From Alphaproteobacteria bacterium (lineage in GTDB: Bacteria; Pseudomonadota; Alphaproteobacteria; Rhizobiales; Rhizobiaceae), in assembly GCA_030428345.1 (NCBI GenBank), contig JAUIBM010000144.1:1-7051 (forward strand): 7,051 nucleotides of DNA, read 5' to 3'. The translations under genes were made by a program, and so were the position numbers. Below the pieces are notes generated by a model, which worked only from the letters and a program-made list of their open reading frames with translations, did not search any database and was not told the DNA's origin. Below are positions 1 through 5,835 of the stretch, in pieces. Each line of letters starts with the position of its first letter. Position 1 is the first letter of the stretch.

Positions 1-212
1 AACTGCATCCGATCCAGCGCGCATTTGTCGAGCACGACGCCCTCCAATGCGGTTTCTGCACGCCGGGCTTTCTGCTCGCGGCAAAGGCGCTGCTCGACAA
101 CGTCAAACACCCCACCAGATCGCAAATCGTTCGGGCACTGGACGGCAATATCTGCCGCTGCACCGGCTACAAGAAAATCATTGAGGCGATCGAAGATGTT
201 GCAAGCTCCTGA
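1..212 (+). CDS. [2Fe-2S] small subunit of a molybdenum hydroxylase (CoxS/xanthine dehydrogenase type), 3' end only
   Basis: The frame from position 3 gives 69 residues ending at TGA 210-212; the start lies outside the window. Visible are CGFC followed by a TPGF segment, and later CRCTGY. These are the four cysteines (CxxC and CxC) that bind the [2Fe-2S] cluster in the C-terminal helical domain of CoxS, XdhC-type and related small subunits. The plant-type N-terminal ferredoxin domain should be just upstream. Such subunits carry electrons from a molybdopterin subunit to FAD or another acceptor during hydroxylation of a heterocycle or aldehyde, or CO oxidation. The last 17 bases overlap the next gene, so the two are probably co-transcribed and translationally coupled. 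The substrate cannot be told from this fragment; the molybdopterin and FAD subunits, if present, are outside the window. Confidence 0.93.
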   Translation, partial: LHPIQRAFVEHDALQCGFCTPGFLLAAKALLDNVKHPTRSQIVRALDGNICRCTGYKKIIEAIEDVASS

Positions 213-1170
213 GATATCGCTCGACGGCCGTGAACCGGTGTCCATGGCCTTTGAAAAGGCTGCAACGGCAGCTGAATTGGGCGTGCGGACGATCTGGCTC
301 GCCACCCATCTCTTCGCGCGGGACCCGATCAGCACGGCGGCCCTGTTGCTGGAACGTCATTCCGGCTTGTCGGTGGTGCTGACTGCTGTGAGCCCTCTAT
401 CCATAAACCCCGTTCAGATCGCCATGATCGCCGCCACTCTGGATGAGGCCTTCCCCGGCCGTGTGTCTCTGTGCCTTGGCGTCGGCGCTCCTGACGATCT
501 GCAAGGCGCCGGAATTGACGCCACGCGCCCATTGACGGCAATGAGCGAAGCGCTGGCGATCTGCCGCCCCCTGCTGGATGGCAAACGCGAGGCGTTCGAA
601 GGCCGTCGCTTTTCCGTCGCGGCGCGAGCGCTCGACCATGGCGCCCGCCGCGTTCCGTTGATCCTGGCCGCATCCGGTCCAAAGATGTTGGTGCTCGCCG
701 CCAGGATGGCGGACGGCGTTCTGCTGTCGGCGGGGTCTTCACCGGCCTTTGTCGGGCAGAGCCTGCAAACCCTCAGGGCGGAAGGGGCGCCGCCTTCCGG
801 GTTCAGCAATTGCGGGTTCGTATACTCCGCGGTGAGCGAGGACGGACAGGCAGCATATGACCGCTTGCGCCCGAAGCTCGCAATGTCGTTGCGGGGGCGG
901 CACCATTCCGAAAACCTGGCTCTGGCCGGCAGCGTTCTCGACCAGGAGGCATTGCGCCAGGCGGTAGCGGAAGGTCGCATGGAAGATGCGGCCGCCCTGA
1001 TGTCCGACGACACCATCCGGAGACATTCTGTCGTTGGCGACCCGAAGGGTTTTGTCGAGGGCCTTCAGGCTTTTGAGCAGGCCGGGCTGGACCGCGTCAT
1101 TTTGGCCGGTCTCGCTTCGCCCAAAGAGATAAGGACGGCCGTGTCGGCCGTGATAGCGAGGAGCGAATGA
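196..1170 (+). CDS. LLM-class flavin/F420-dependent oxidoreductase (first of three)
   Basis: A 324-residue bacterial luciferase-like (TIM-barrel) protein. Family signs are the N-terminal 'EISLDGREPVSM' strand-helix, 'ELGVRTIWLATHLFARDP' (about 27-44), 'LTAVSPLSINPVQIAMIAATLDEAFPGR' split across about 62-89, 'LCLGVGAP' (92-99) and 'PLILAASGPKML..AARMADG' (about 154-174). Members use reduced FMN or coenzyme F420 to oxidise or reduce small organic substrates; annotation often defaults to methylenetetrahydromethanopterin reductase-like. I chose ATG 196 because it restores a normal N-terminus and has GAGG at 183-186. The reading frame is open further upstream only as a shadow of the iron-sulfur gene. 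Internal GTG 238 and ATG 244 are less likely starts. The end overlaps the next gene by ATGA. Whether the cofactor is FMN or F420 is not decided by sequence. Confidence 0.92.
   Translation: MLQAPEISLDGREPVSMAFEKAATAAELGVRTIWLATHLFARDPISTAALLLERHSGLSVVLTAVSPLSINPVQIAMIAATLDEAFPGRVSLCLGVGAPDDLQGAGIDATRPLTAMSEALAICRPLLDGKREAFEGRRFSVAARALDHGARRVPLILAASGPKMLVLAARMADGVLLSAGSSPAFVGQSLQTLRAEGAPPSGFSNCGFVYSAVSEDGQAAYDRLRPKLAMSLRGRHHSENLALAGSVLDQEALRQAVAEGRMEDAAALMSDDTIRRHSVVGDPKGFVEGLQAFEQAGLDRVILAGLASPKEIRTAVSAVIARSE
1159..1163 (+). promoter_or_regulatory. Ribosome binding site that decides the start of the second LLM gene
   Basis: AGGAG lies 3 bases before ATG 1167 but 9 bases before the in-frame ATG 1173. 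The spacing favours 1173, which also gives the family-like N-terminus MKFSICLSTG. Starting at 1167 would add only two residues (MT) and create an ATGA overlap with the preceding stop codon. Confidence 0.6.
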
Positions 1171-1172
1171 CG

Positions 1173-2177
1173 ATGAAGTTCAGCATCTGCCTGTCGACGG
1201 GATTCGAGGGCGTCATGTACCCCATCCCCTTCACCAAACCCGAGGAGTTCATCGAACAGGCCAAGCTCTGCGAGCGGTTGGGATACGATTCCGTGTGGGG
1301 CAATGACCATGTCACCACACAGCATTACGTCCGCGAAACCTTTCCTGGCCAGACACCCAATTTCTATGAACCGCTCATCGTGCTTGGAATGTGCGCCCAG
1401 GCGACCACGCGGCTGCGCGTCGGAACGGCTCTGCTGGTCATGCCCATGCGCGAACCCGTCTACCTTGCCAAGCAGGTGATCACCCTCGACCAGATGACCA
1501 ATGGCCGATTCATGATGGCGGTGGGGCTGGGCGCCTATCGCGAGGAATTCGCGGCTTGGGGGCCACGTTTGGCCAAGGCCCGGCGCGGCGACATGCTGGA
1601 TGAAGGGATCGAGGCCTTCCGCACCCTGGTCACCGAACCGGTGGCGAGCCACAAAGGTCAGTTCTACGAGTTTGAGGGCGTGGAGATGCACCCCAAGCCA
1701 GTACAGACTCCCTTCCCACTCTATATTGGCGGGCATAACATTCCTGCCCTGGAGCGCGCTGCGCGATATGGCGAGGGCTGGCTCCCAGGCTGGCGCCCTT
1801 TCCACGAAATGGAAGAGCGCATTTCGCAGCTCAAGGATCTGTGCGAGAAAAATGGCCGGGGTCGGGACGCCGTCGAGGTCGCACCGCAGTTTTCGATGTT
1901 GCTCGCGAAGACAGACGAAGAAGCGGAAGCGCGATACATGAAGAGCGGACTTGTCGCGCACCGCGAGTCGCTCGCCTATACCGGGCGCGACCTAAGCCAT
2001 CAGGTTACCGCCCACCTGGTCGGGTCGCCAGACACTGTGCTTGAGAAGATCGCCACTTTGAAGAAGATGGGGGTCGACCATTGCAGCGCGCTGATGATTC
2101 CGGTGGATACGAACTCGGAAATGAACGAACAGATCGAGTGGTTCGCCAGCGACGTCATGGCCAGGTGTGCGGATTGA
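1173..2177 (+). CDS. LLM-class flavin/F420-dependent oxidoreductase (second of three)
   Basis: A 334-residue luciferase-like monooxygenase/F420 oxidoreductase with a canonical layout: 'GYDSVWGNDHV' (37-47, substrate/flavin face), 'RVGTALLVMPMREP' (82-95), 'TLDQMTNGRFMMAVGLG' (104-120), 'PLYIGGHN' (182-189) and 'GEGWLPGW' (200-207). It belongs to a different branch from the two other LLM proteins here, with a longer insertion after the third strand and the 'FSICLSTGFEGVMYPIPF' opening seen in putative F420-dependent enzymes. Start at ATG 1173 rests on AGGAG spacing; ATG 1167 is possible. It is the last gene of the left plus-strand group and is followed by a hairpin at 2210. No flavin reductase partner lies next to it, so reducing power may come from F420H2 or from an unlinked FMN reductase. 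The substrate is unknown. Confidence 0.93.
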   Translation: MKFSICLSTGFEGVMYPIPFTKPEEFIEQAKLCERLGYDSVWGNDHVTTQHYVRETFPGQTPNFYEPLIVLGMCAQATTRLRVGTALLVMPMREPVYLAKQVITLDQMTNGRFMMAVGLGAYREEFAAWGPRLAKARRGDMLDEGIEAFRTLVTEPVASHKGQFYEFEGVEMHPKPVQTPFPLYIGGHNIPALERAARYGEGWLPGWRPFHEMEERISQLKDLCEKNGRGRDAVEVAPQFSMLLAKTDEEAEARYMKSGLVAHRESLAYTGRDLSHQVTAHLVGSPDTVLEKIATLKKMGVDHCSALMIPVDTNSEMNEQIEWFASDVMARCAD

Positions 2178-2209
2178 TGACGTCGCGGTGAGGCAGACGG
2201 CCGCATGAA

Positions 2210-2237
2210 TGCAGGCGTGCACCGCTGCACGCCTGCA
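2210..2237. terminator. Bidirectional hairpin terminator between convergent genes
   Basis: A perfect 12-bp inverted repeat, TGCAGGCGTGCA and TGCACGCCTGCA, is separated by the 4-base loop CCGC. It sits 32 bases after the second LLM stop and 7 bases past the minus-strand npdG stop, so it can serve both transcripts. The T tracts are weak (AATTT on the plus side, TTCATG on the minus side), so termination strength is uncertain. Confidence 0.75.
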
Positions 2238-2244
2238 ATTTGCT

Positions 2245-2913
2245 TCACGCGTCGTGTGCGATGCCGGTGACCACTATGCCTGCACCTTCCCTAACGCCAT
2301 AGCGCTTGTTGATGCCGATCAGAACGGAGGTCATCGCTTCGCCTGCAACGGAATTGGCCAGAGGTCCGGCGTGAATTCCACGCAACCCGATCATGTTCGC
2401 CAACCCGACAACCTTTTCGCGAGCTTCGACATCGTCGGAAAATAGCAATACGTCGCCTTCGATCTTCTCGCCCTTGCTGAGCTTTTGAGCCGAAACGCTG
2501 TGGAAGCCAGTGACCAGGCGAACTCCGGACCCGAGTGCGGCCAGAGCGCGATTTGCTGCGCTTCCTTCTGCCGGAAGCTGGACCCTGGCGACCTTCGGCG
2601 GAACCAGTGGAACTGTCGTGTCGAGGACAATGCGCCCCTCGACCTTGCCGGCAATCTGCCTAAGGATTTCAAACTGACTGGCGAAGGGAACTGTCACGGC
2701 AACCAGATCGCCTTCCGCGGCGCACGACAAGTTGTCGGCGCCACTAACCGTGGCGCCCGTCGCATCGGCGATCTGCCTGGCCGCCGCCGAAGCCCGTTCA
2801 GGGTCGCGCGAGCCCAGATACACTCTAAGCCCAGCTCTGGCGCACGCCATGGCGAGTCCGCCCCCCAGCGCTCCTGTCCCTCCGACGATTGCGATGGTCT
2901 TGATTGTGTCCAT
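2245..2913 (-). CDS. npdG: NADPH-dependent F420 reductase-like protein (F420:NADP+ oxidoreductase, NpdG/Fno family)
   Basis: 222 residues, the usual size for Fno. The N-terminal Rossmann fold is 'IAIVGGTGALGGGLA' (7-21). 'GSRDPERA' (34-41) contains the Ser-Arg pair that recognises the NADPH 2'-phosphate in the archaeal enzyme. 'VTVPF' (73-77) and 'LVTGFHSVSAQKL' (133-145) match the strand preceding the F420 pocket, and 'HAGPLANS' (181-188) matches 'DAGPLSNS' of archaeal Fno. The family transfers hydride between NADPH and deazaflavin F420, which would supply F420H2 to LLM enzymes. ATG 2913 has AGGA 7 bases upstream and gives the correct N-terminus; the open frame upstream to 2994 is not family-like. 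The gene is convergent with the left LLM genes and divergent from the GntR gene. A relative acting on another carrier remains possible if the host lacks F420. Confidence 0.87.
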   Translation of the reverse strand: MDTIKTIAIVGGTGALGGGLAMACARAGLRVYLGSRDPERASAAARQIADATGATVSGADNLSCAAEGDLVAVTVPFASQFEILRQIAGKVEGRIVLDTTVPLVPPKVARVQLPAEGSAANRALAALGSGVRLVTGFHSVSAQKLSKGEKIEGDVLLFSDDVEAREKVVGLANMIGLRGIHAGPLANSVAGEAMTSVLIGINKRYGVREGAGIVVTGIAHDA

Positions 2914-3117
2914 TTTCCGATCCTGACCTGTTCGATGGTTCGATTGGGTTCCGCCCGACCGCTCGGTGCGCGCGGCTTGTGTCGATACTGCCATAGGACG
3001 GCGCTGGCGCGGCCATCCGATTTCCCTTTAACGCCGTCGGCGACCTCCTCCCGCTGCGTCCGCAACCGCGTCTTGCCGCATTTTTCCAACTTTTTTTGCC
3101 GGATGCACACTAACCGG

Positions 3118-3145
3118 TTGTCCGATATTCGAAATGCTGTATGCT
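3118..3145 (+). promoter_or_regulatory. Candidate sigma70-type promoter of the GntR operon
   Basis: TTGTCC at 3118-3123 and TATGCT at 3140-3145, with a 16-base spacer, fit a housekeeping promoter loosely. The -10 hexamer lies inside the palindrome 3135-3155, so a bound regulator would block RNA polymerase. This is inferred from sequence alone. Confidence 0.4.
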
Positions 3146-3155
3146 GAATACAGCA
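3135..3155. promoter_or_regulatory. Palindromic operator, copy 1, likely bound by the GntR regulator
   Basis: Perfect inverted repeat TGCTGTAT-N5-ATACAGCA (8-bp arms), ending 35 bases before the GntR start codon. The TGTAT/ATACA core resembles the TNGTNNNACNA type of sites bound by FadR-subfamily GntR proteins. A second copy with 13 of 16 arm bases identical lies at 6642-6662, before the ABC transporter gene. The position over the candidate -10 suggests autorepression. Confidence 0.72.
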
Positions 3156-3190
3156 AGGACGCAAGGTCACTTTTTTTAAGCGGGGGAGAG

Positions 3191-3859
3191 ATGCTGGGAA
3201 AGCAATATGCGCTTGCAAAGCGGGAGCCGATTTCGCGTCACGTCTATCGAAACCTCCGCGAGGCGATCATTTCCGGCGATCTGCCTGCCGACTCGCGGAT
3301 CGTTGAAGGCGTGCTGGCGGAGCAGATGGGAGTGAGCCGCACGCCGCTGCGCGAAGCCCTTTCGAAGCTCGAGCTCGATGGGCTGGTCACGCTCAGTCCC
3401 GGTGTTGGCTATTCGGTCGCCAAGACCCGGCAGCAGTTGGAGGAGATCTTCCATCTGCGGCGCGCGATCGAGGGCTATTGCTGCCGGCTCGTGGCCGAAA
3501 ACGCGTCGGACAAACTCATCGAGAGTCTTGAGAATAATTACGAGACCCACCTGGCGCTTGGTCTCGACCAGGTCGAGGAGCGAGCGCAGATGAATGTGCA
3601 ATTCCACGATCTGATCGTTGAAGCCTGCCCTTCAGCCAAGGTGCGCGAGCGGGCTGCGGAACTGAGGGAATTCGTTTTCGGTCCCTCCGAGATGGAAATT
3701 CATGCCGACCGCGCGGTGATGCAGAGCTTTCTCGACGAGCATCGACAGTTGATCGATGCGGTGCGCGAACGCGACGGTGAGGCGGCCTCTTCCGTCATCA
3801 TTCGTCACATCGGTCGAGCGCTCGACCTTGTAATGGCCGCTCGCGAAGAGAAGCTTTGA
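3191..3859 (+). CDS. GntR-family transcriptional regulator, FadR subfamily with FCD ligand domain
   Basis: 222 residues. The winged helix-turn-helix spans about 14-77: 'HVYRNLREAIISGDLPADSRIVEGVLAEQ' includes the first helices and 'GVSRTPLREALSKLELDGLV' (47-66) is the recognition helix and GntR signature. The FCD domain follows, with 'IFHLRRAIEG' (86-95), 'NVQFH' (135-139), His184 and His206. FCD proteins bind a metal through Asp and three His and sense organic acids; here the usual Asp is Asn135, while all three His positions remain. ATG 3191 follows a G-rich GGGGGAG stretch very closely and gives a normal length; an in-frame ATG at 3134 would place the operator inside the coding region. The gene probably leads the operon with the third LLM gene and likely controls itself and the transporter through the two palindromes. 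Confidence 0.93.
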   Translation: MLGKQYALAKREPISRHVYRNLREAIISGDLPADSRIVEGVLAEQMGVSRTPLREALSKLELDGLVTLSPGVGYSVAKTRQQLEEIFHLRRAIEGYCCRLVAENASDKLIESLENNYETHLALGLDQVEERAQMNVQFHDLIVEACPSAKVRERAAELREFVFGPSEMEIHADRAVMQSFLDEHRQLIDAVRERDGEAASSVIIRHIGRALDLVMAAREEKL

Positions 3860-3887
3860 GTGCAGGGCTGGTCCCTGAGGAGATTGC

Positions 3888-4889
3888 ATGCAAATCGGAC
3901 TTGCCGTTCTTCCAAAACTGCCTCTGGGTGAACTGGTCGATCTCGCCAGATTTGCCGAGGATACAGGCTTTTCGTCGCTGTGGATTCCGGATGAGCGGTT
4001 CTATCGCGATCCGTGGGTCTGCCTCTCGGCGATAGCAGGCGCAACGTCGAAAGTGAGGATCGGAACCGGCGTTACGGATCCGTTCATCCGACATCCCTTG
4101 TTGACCGCGTCGGCGATTGCCTCCGTCAACGAGTTGTCCCATGGGCGTGCGATCCTTGGATATGGCGCTGGAATTTCCGGCTTCGCGCAGCTCGGTATCG
4201 AGCGTCGCGCGCCGGCAACGGCGCTCAAGGAGGCGTTGATCGCCAGCCGCGACTTCTGGGATGGCAAGGTGGTCGATGGAAAGCTGGGCGACTATCAGGC
4301 GCTCCAGGCCAGGATCAATTTCGAGGCCGGCCGCACGCCGGTCTATCTTGCCGGGCGCGGGCCGAAGATCCTTGAATTTGCGGGCGAACTGGCTGACGGA
4401 CTGCTGATCGGTCACTTCACTTCGCCCGAAGGGATCGACTGGTGTCGGGTGCATATCGAGCGGGGCAAGGCGAGGCGCGATGCTTCACTCGGCGAGCCCG
4501 AAGAGGCGCTTTGGGCATATACCGCGCTGCATGCAACCGACCGCCGCAAGGCGATGGACGCAGTCAAGCCTGCCATCGGCCGCACGCTGAAATCCACGAT
4601 CGACATTCTCGAGATTTTCGGCATGGACACGCCAGAAATCCGTGCGGCGCTGGATGGCGTCGCCTATGGGCGCGGTGAGACCTTCGATCGACAGATGTGC
4701 GAGACCGTTCCCGACGAATTGACCGGGCATCTGTCAATCTCCGGCAATCCGGAGGATTGCCTGCAGACGCTGCGCAAGATCGAGGATCGAGGTGTGAACC
4801 ATGTCGTGATCCTGCCCTATCCGCCTGCGGATTCCAGCATCGTGCAGATGGTTCACGACTTCGCCGAACACGTTCTTCCCAAGCTTTGA
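3888..4889 (+). CDS. LLM-class oxidoreductase, methylenetetrahydromethanopterin reductase-like (third of three)
   Basis: 333 residues of the luciferase-like TIM-barrel class. It starts directly with strand 1, 'MQIGLAVLPKLPLGELVDLARFAED', then 'GFSSLWIPDERFYRDPWVCL' (27-46), 'RIGTGVTDPFIRHP' (57-70), 'ASVNELSHGRAILGYGAG' (78-95) and 'PVYLAGRGPKILEFAGELADG' split over 151-171. The 'GVTDPFIRHP' and 'NELSHGRA' stretches are close to the F420-dependent Mer type (methylene-H4MPT reductase), although its presence with a GntR regulator and no C1 genes suggests a catabolic substrate rather than methanopterin. ATG 3888 has GAGGAG at 3877-3882, 5 bases upstream. It lies 28 bases after the GntR stop and 13 before DUF1177, so it is surely in the same operon. 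FMN instead of F420 cannot be excluded. Confidence 0.93.
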   Translation: MQIGLAVLPKLPLGELVDLARFAEDTGFSSLWIPDERFYRDPWVCLSAIAGATSKVRIGTGVTDPFIRHPLLTASAIASVNELSHGRAILGYGAGISGFAQLGIERRAPATALKEALIASRDFWDGKVVDGKLGDYQALQARINFEAGRTPVYLAGRGPKILEFAGELADGLLIGHFTSPEGIDWCRVHIERGKARRDASLGEPEEALWAYTALHATDRRKAMDAVKPAIGRTLKSTIDILEIFGMDTPEIRAALDGVAYGRGETFDRQMCETVPDELTGHLSISGNPEDCLQTLRKIEDRGVNHVVILPYPPADSSIVQMVHDFAEHVLPKL

Positions 4890-4902
4890 ACTGAAACGAC
4901 CC

Positions 4903-5835
4903 ATGAGCTTTCGCCAGACACTGGAGATCATTGACTTGCTCGACCGCGCTGATGCCAGCGCGGCGGCGGTTGCCGACCTCTTGCGATCCCGGGGGCTTGA
5001 TGAGATCGAGTTGATTCCTATCGAGGGCGCGCATGCAAGGACGGATGTCCTTCGCATTCGCGTTCCCGGCGAAGACCGCCAGCAGCCGGTTCTGGGCATC
5101 GTCGGAATGCTGGGCGGGGTGGGGGCGCGCCCCTCCGCGATCGGCATGGTTTCCGATGCTGATGGGGCGGTCGTGATATTGTCGGCGGCGCTCAAGCTCG
5201 CCGACATGGCGGCCGCCGGAGACAGGCTTCCCGGCGACGTACTGCTGACCACCCACATCTGCCCGAATTCGCCAACCAGGCCACACCATCCGGTGCCCTT
5301 CATGTCGATACCGGTGGAGCGGACGCCGCTCCTGGAAAGCATGGTGATGCCTCAAATGGACGCGATCCTGTCGGTCGATACGTCGCGGGGCAATCGCTAT
5401 GTGATGCATAACGGCATCGCCATTACCCCCACCGTACGCCAGGGCTATGTGCTTCGGGTGAGCGAGGCGTTGCTCGACATCCTTGAATACACCACGGGCG
5501 AGCCGTCCCGCGTCATGCCGATCACGACGCAGGACATCACGCCCTATGAGAACGGGCTGTTTCACCTCAATTCCATGATGCTGCCAGCGACCCGTTCGAG
5601 CGCTGCGGTGGTTGGATTGGCGGTTACATCGGCCGCGATCGTTCCCGGCTGCGCTACAGGCGCATTCCAGATGGGAAGCGCGGAGGCGGCAGTTCGTTTC
5701 TGTCTGGAGACAGCCAAGCGCTTTGGCTCGGGAGAACCCTTGTTTCACGACGAGGACGAATTTCGAACGCTCACACGCCTTTACGGCTCGATGGAGCATC
5801 TGATGAGCGTCCCCGAGCACAGGAGGTCCGAATGA
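4903..5835 (+). CDS. DUF1177 family protein, possible metal-dependent hydrolase
   Basis: 310 residues, recognised as DUF1177, a family without a known reaction. Conserved-looking stretches are 'GMLGGVGARPSAIGMVSDADGA' split over 68-89, 'DVLLTTHICPNSPTRPHHPVPF' split over 112-133, 'MDAILSVDTSRGNR' (152-165), 'ITPTVRQGYVLRVSE' (174-188), 'PITTQDITPY' (205-214) and 'VPGCATGA' (247-254). The Asp85/Asp87, His118, Cys120, His128 and Asp159 positions could form a metal site resembling zinc peptidases/deacylases; this is inference. There is no signal peptide, so it is cytoplasmic. No strong Shine-Dalgarno precedes ATG 4903, and the gap to the previous stop is 13 bases, suggesting coupled translation. 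It overlaps the next gene by ATGA. Its role may be to process a product of the LLM step. Confidence 0.88.
   Translation: MSFRQTLEIIDLLDRADASAAAVADLLRSRGLDEIELIPIEGAHARTDVLRIRVPGEDRQQPVLGIVGMLGGVGARPSAIGMVSDADGAVVILSAALKLADMAAAGDRLPGDVLLTTHICPNSPTRPHHPVPFMSIPVERTPLLESMVMPQMDAILSVDTSRGNRYVMHNGIAITPTVRQGYVLRVSEALLDILEYTTGEPSRVMPITTQDITPYENGLFHLNSMMLPATRSSAAVVGLAVTSAAIVPGCATGAFQMGSAEAAVRFCLETAKRFGSGEPLFHDEDEFRTLTRLYGSMEHLMSVPEHRRSE

Larger units (their letters stand above)
2914..3190. promoter_or_regulatory. Divergent intergenic control region between npdG and the GntR gene
   Basis: 277 bases with no convincing gene. The half next to npdG is GC-rich, with a tandem TTCGATGG/TTCGATTGG at 2931-2947 in the npdG leader. 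The half next to the GntR gene is AT-richer: it has T runs at 3081-3097 and 3171-3177, the 8-bp palindrome AACCGGTT (3112-3119), a candidate promoter and a perfect palindromic operator. I could not find a convincing -35/-10 pair for npdG. Confidence 0.7.

Noticed and set aside
25..195. N-terminal extension of the first LLM protein from TTG 25
   Set aside because: This stretch is the iron-sulfur subunit gene in another frame; the extension is Arg/Ser-rich and not family-like.
822..827. GTATAC as a third operator
   Set aside because: It is inside a coding region and lacks the GCTGTAT/ATACRGC arms.
1065..1961. A 298-codon open frame on the minus strand
   Set aside because: It is antisense to the first and second LLM genes and shows no recognisable domain.
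2985..2992. ATACTGCC as an operator half-site for npdG
   Set aside because: The expected left arm at the right spacing is absent.
2485..3147. A 220-codon plus-strand frame opposite npdG
   Set aside because: It is antisense to npdG and the intergenic region, without any known motif.
3135..3177. Palindrome followed by a run of seven T as a terminator
   Set aside because: The T run begins 15 bases after the stem, and the stem lies before the GntR start with a second copy before another gene, so an operator fits better.
3863..3877. Small hairpin CAGGG-N5-CCCTG between the GntR and third LLM genes
   Set aside because: The 5-bp stem is too short to support a terminator and overlaps the ribosome binding site region; probably chance.
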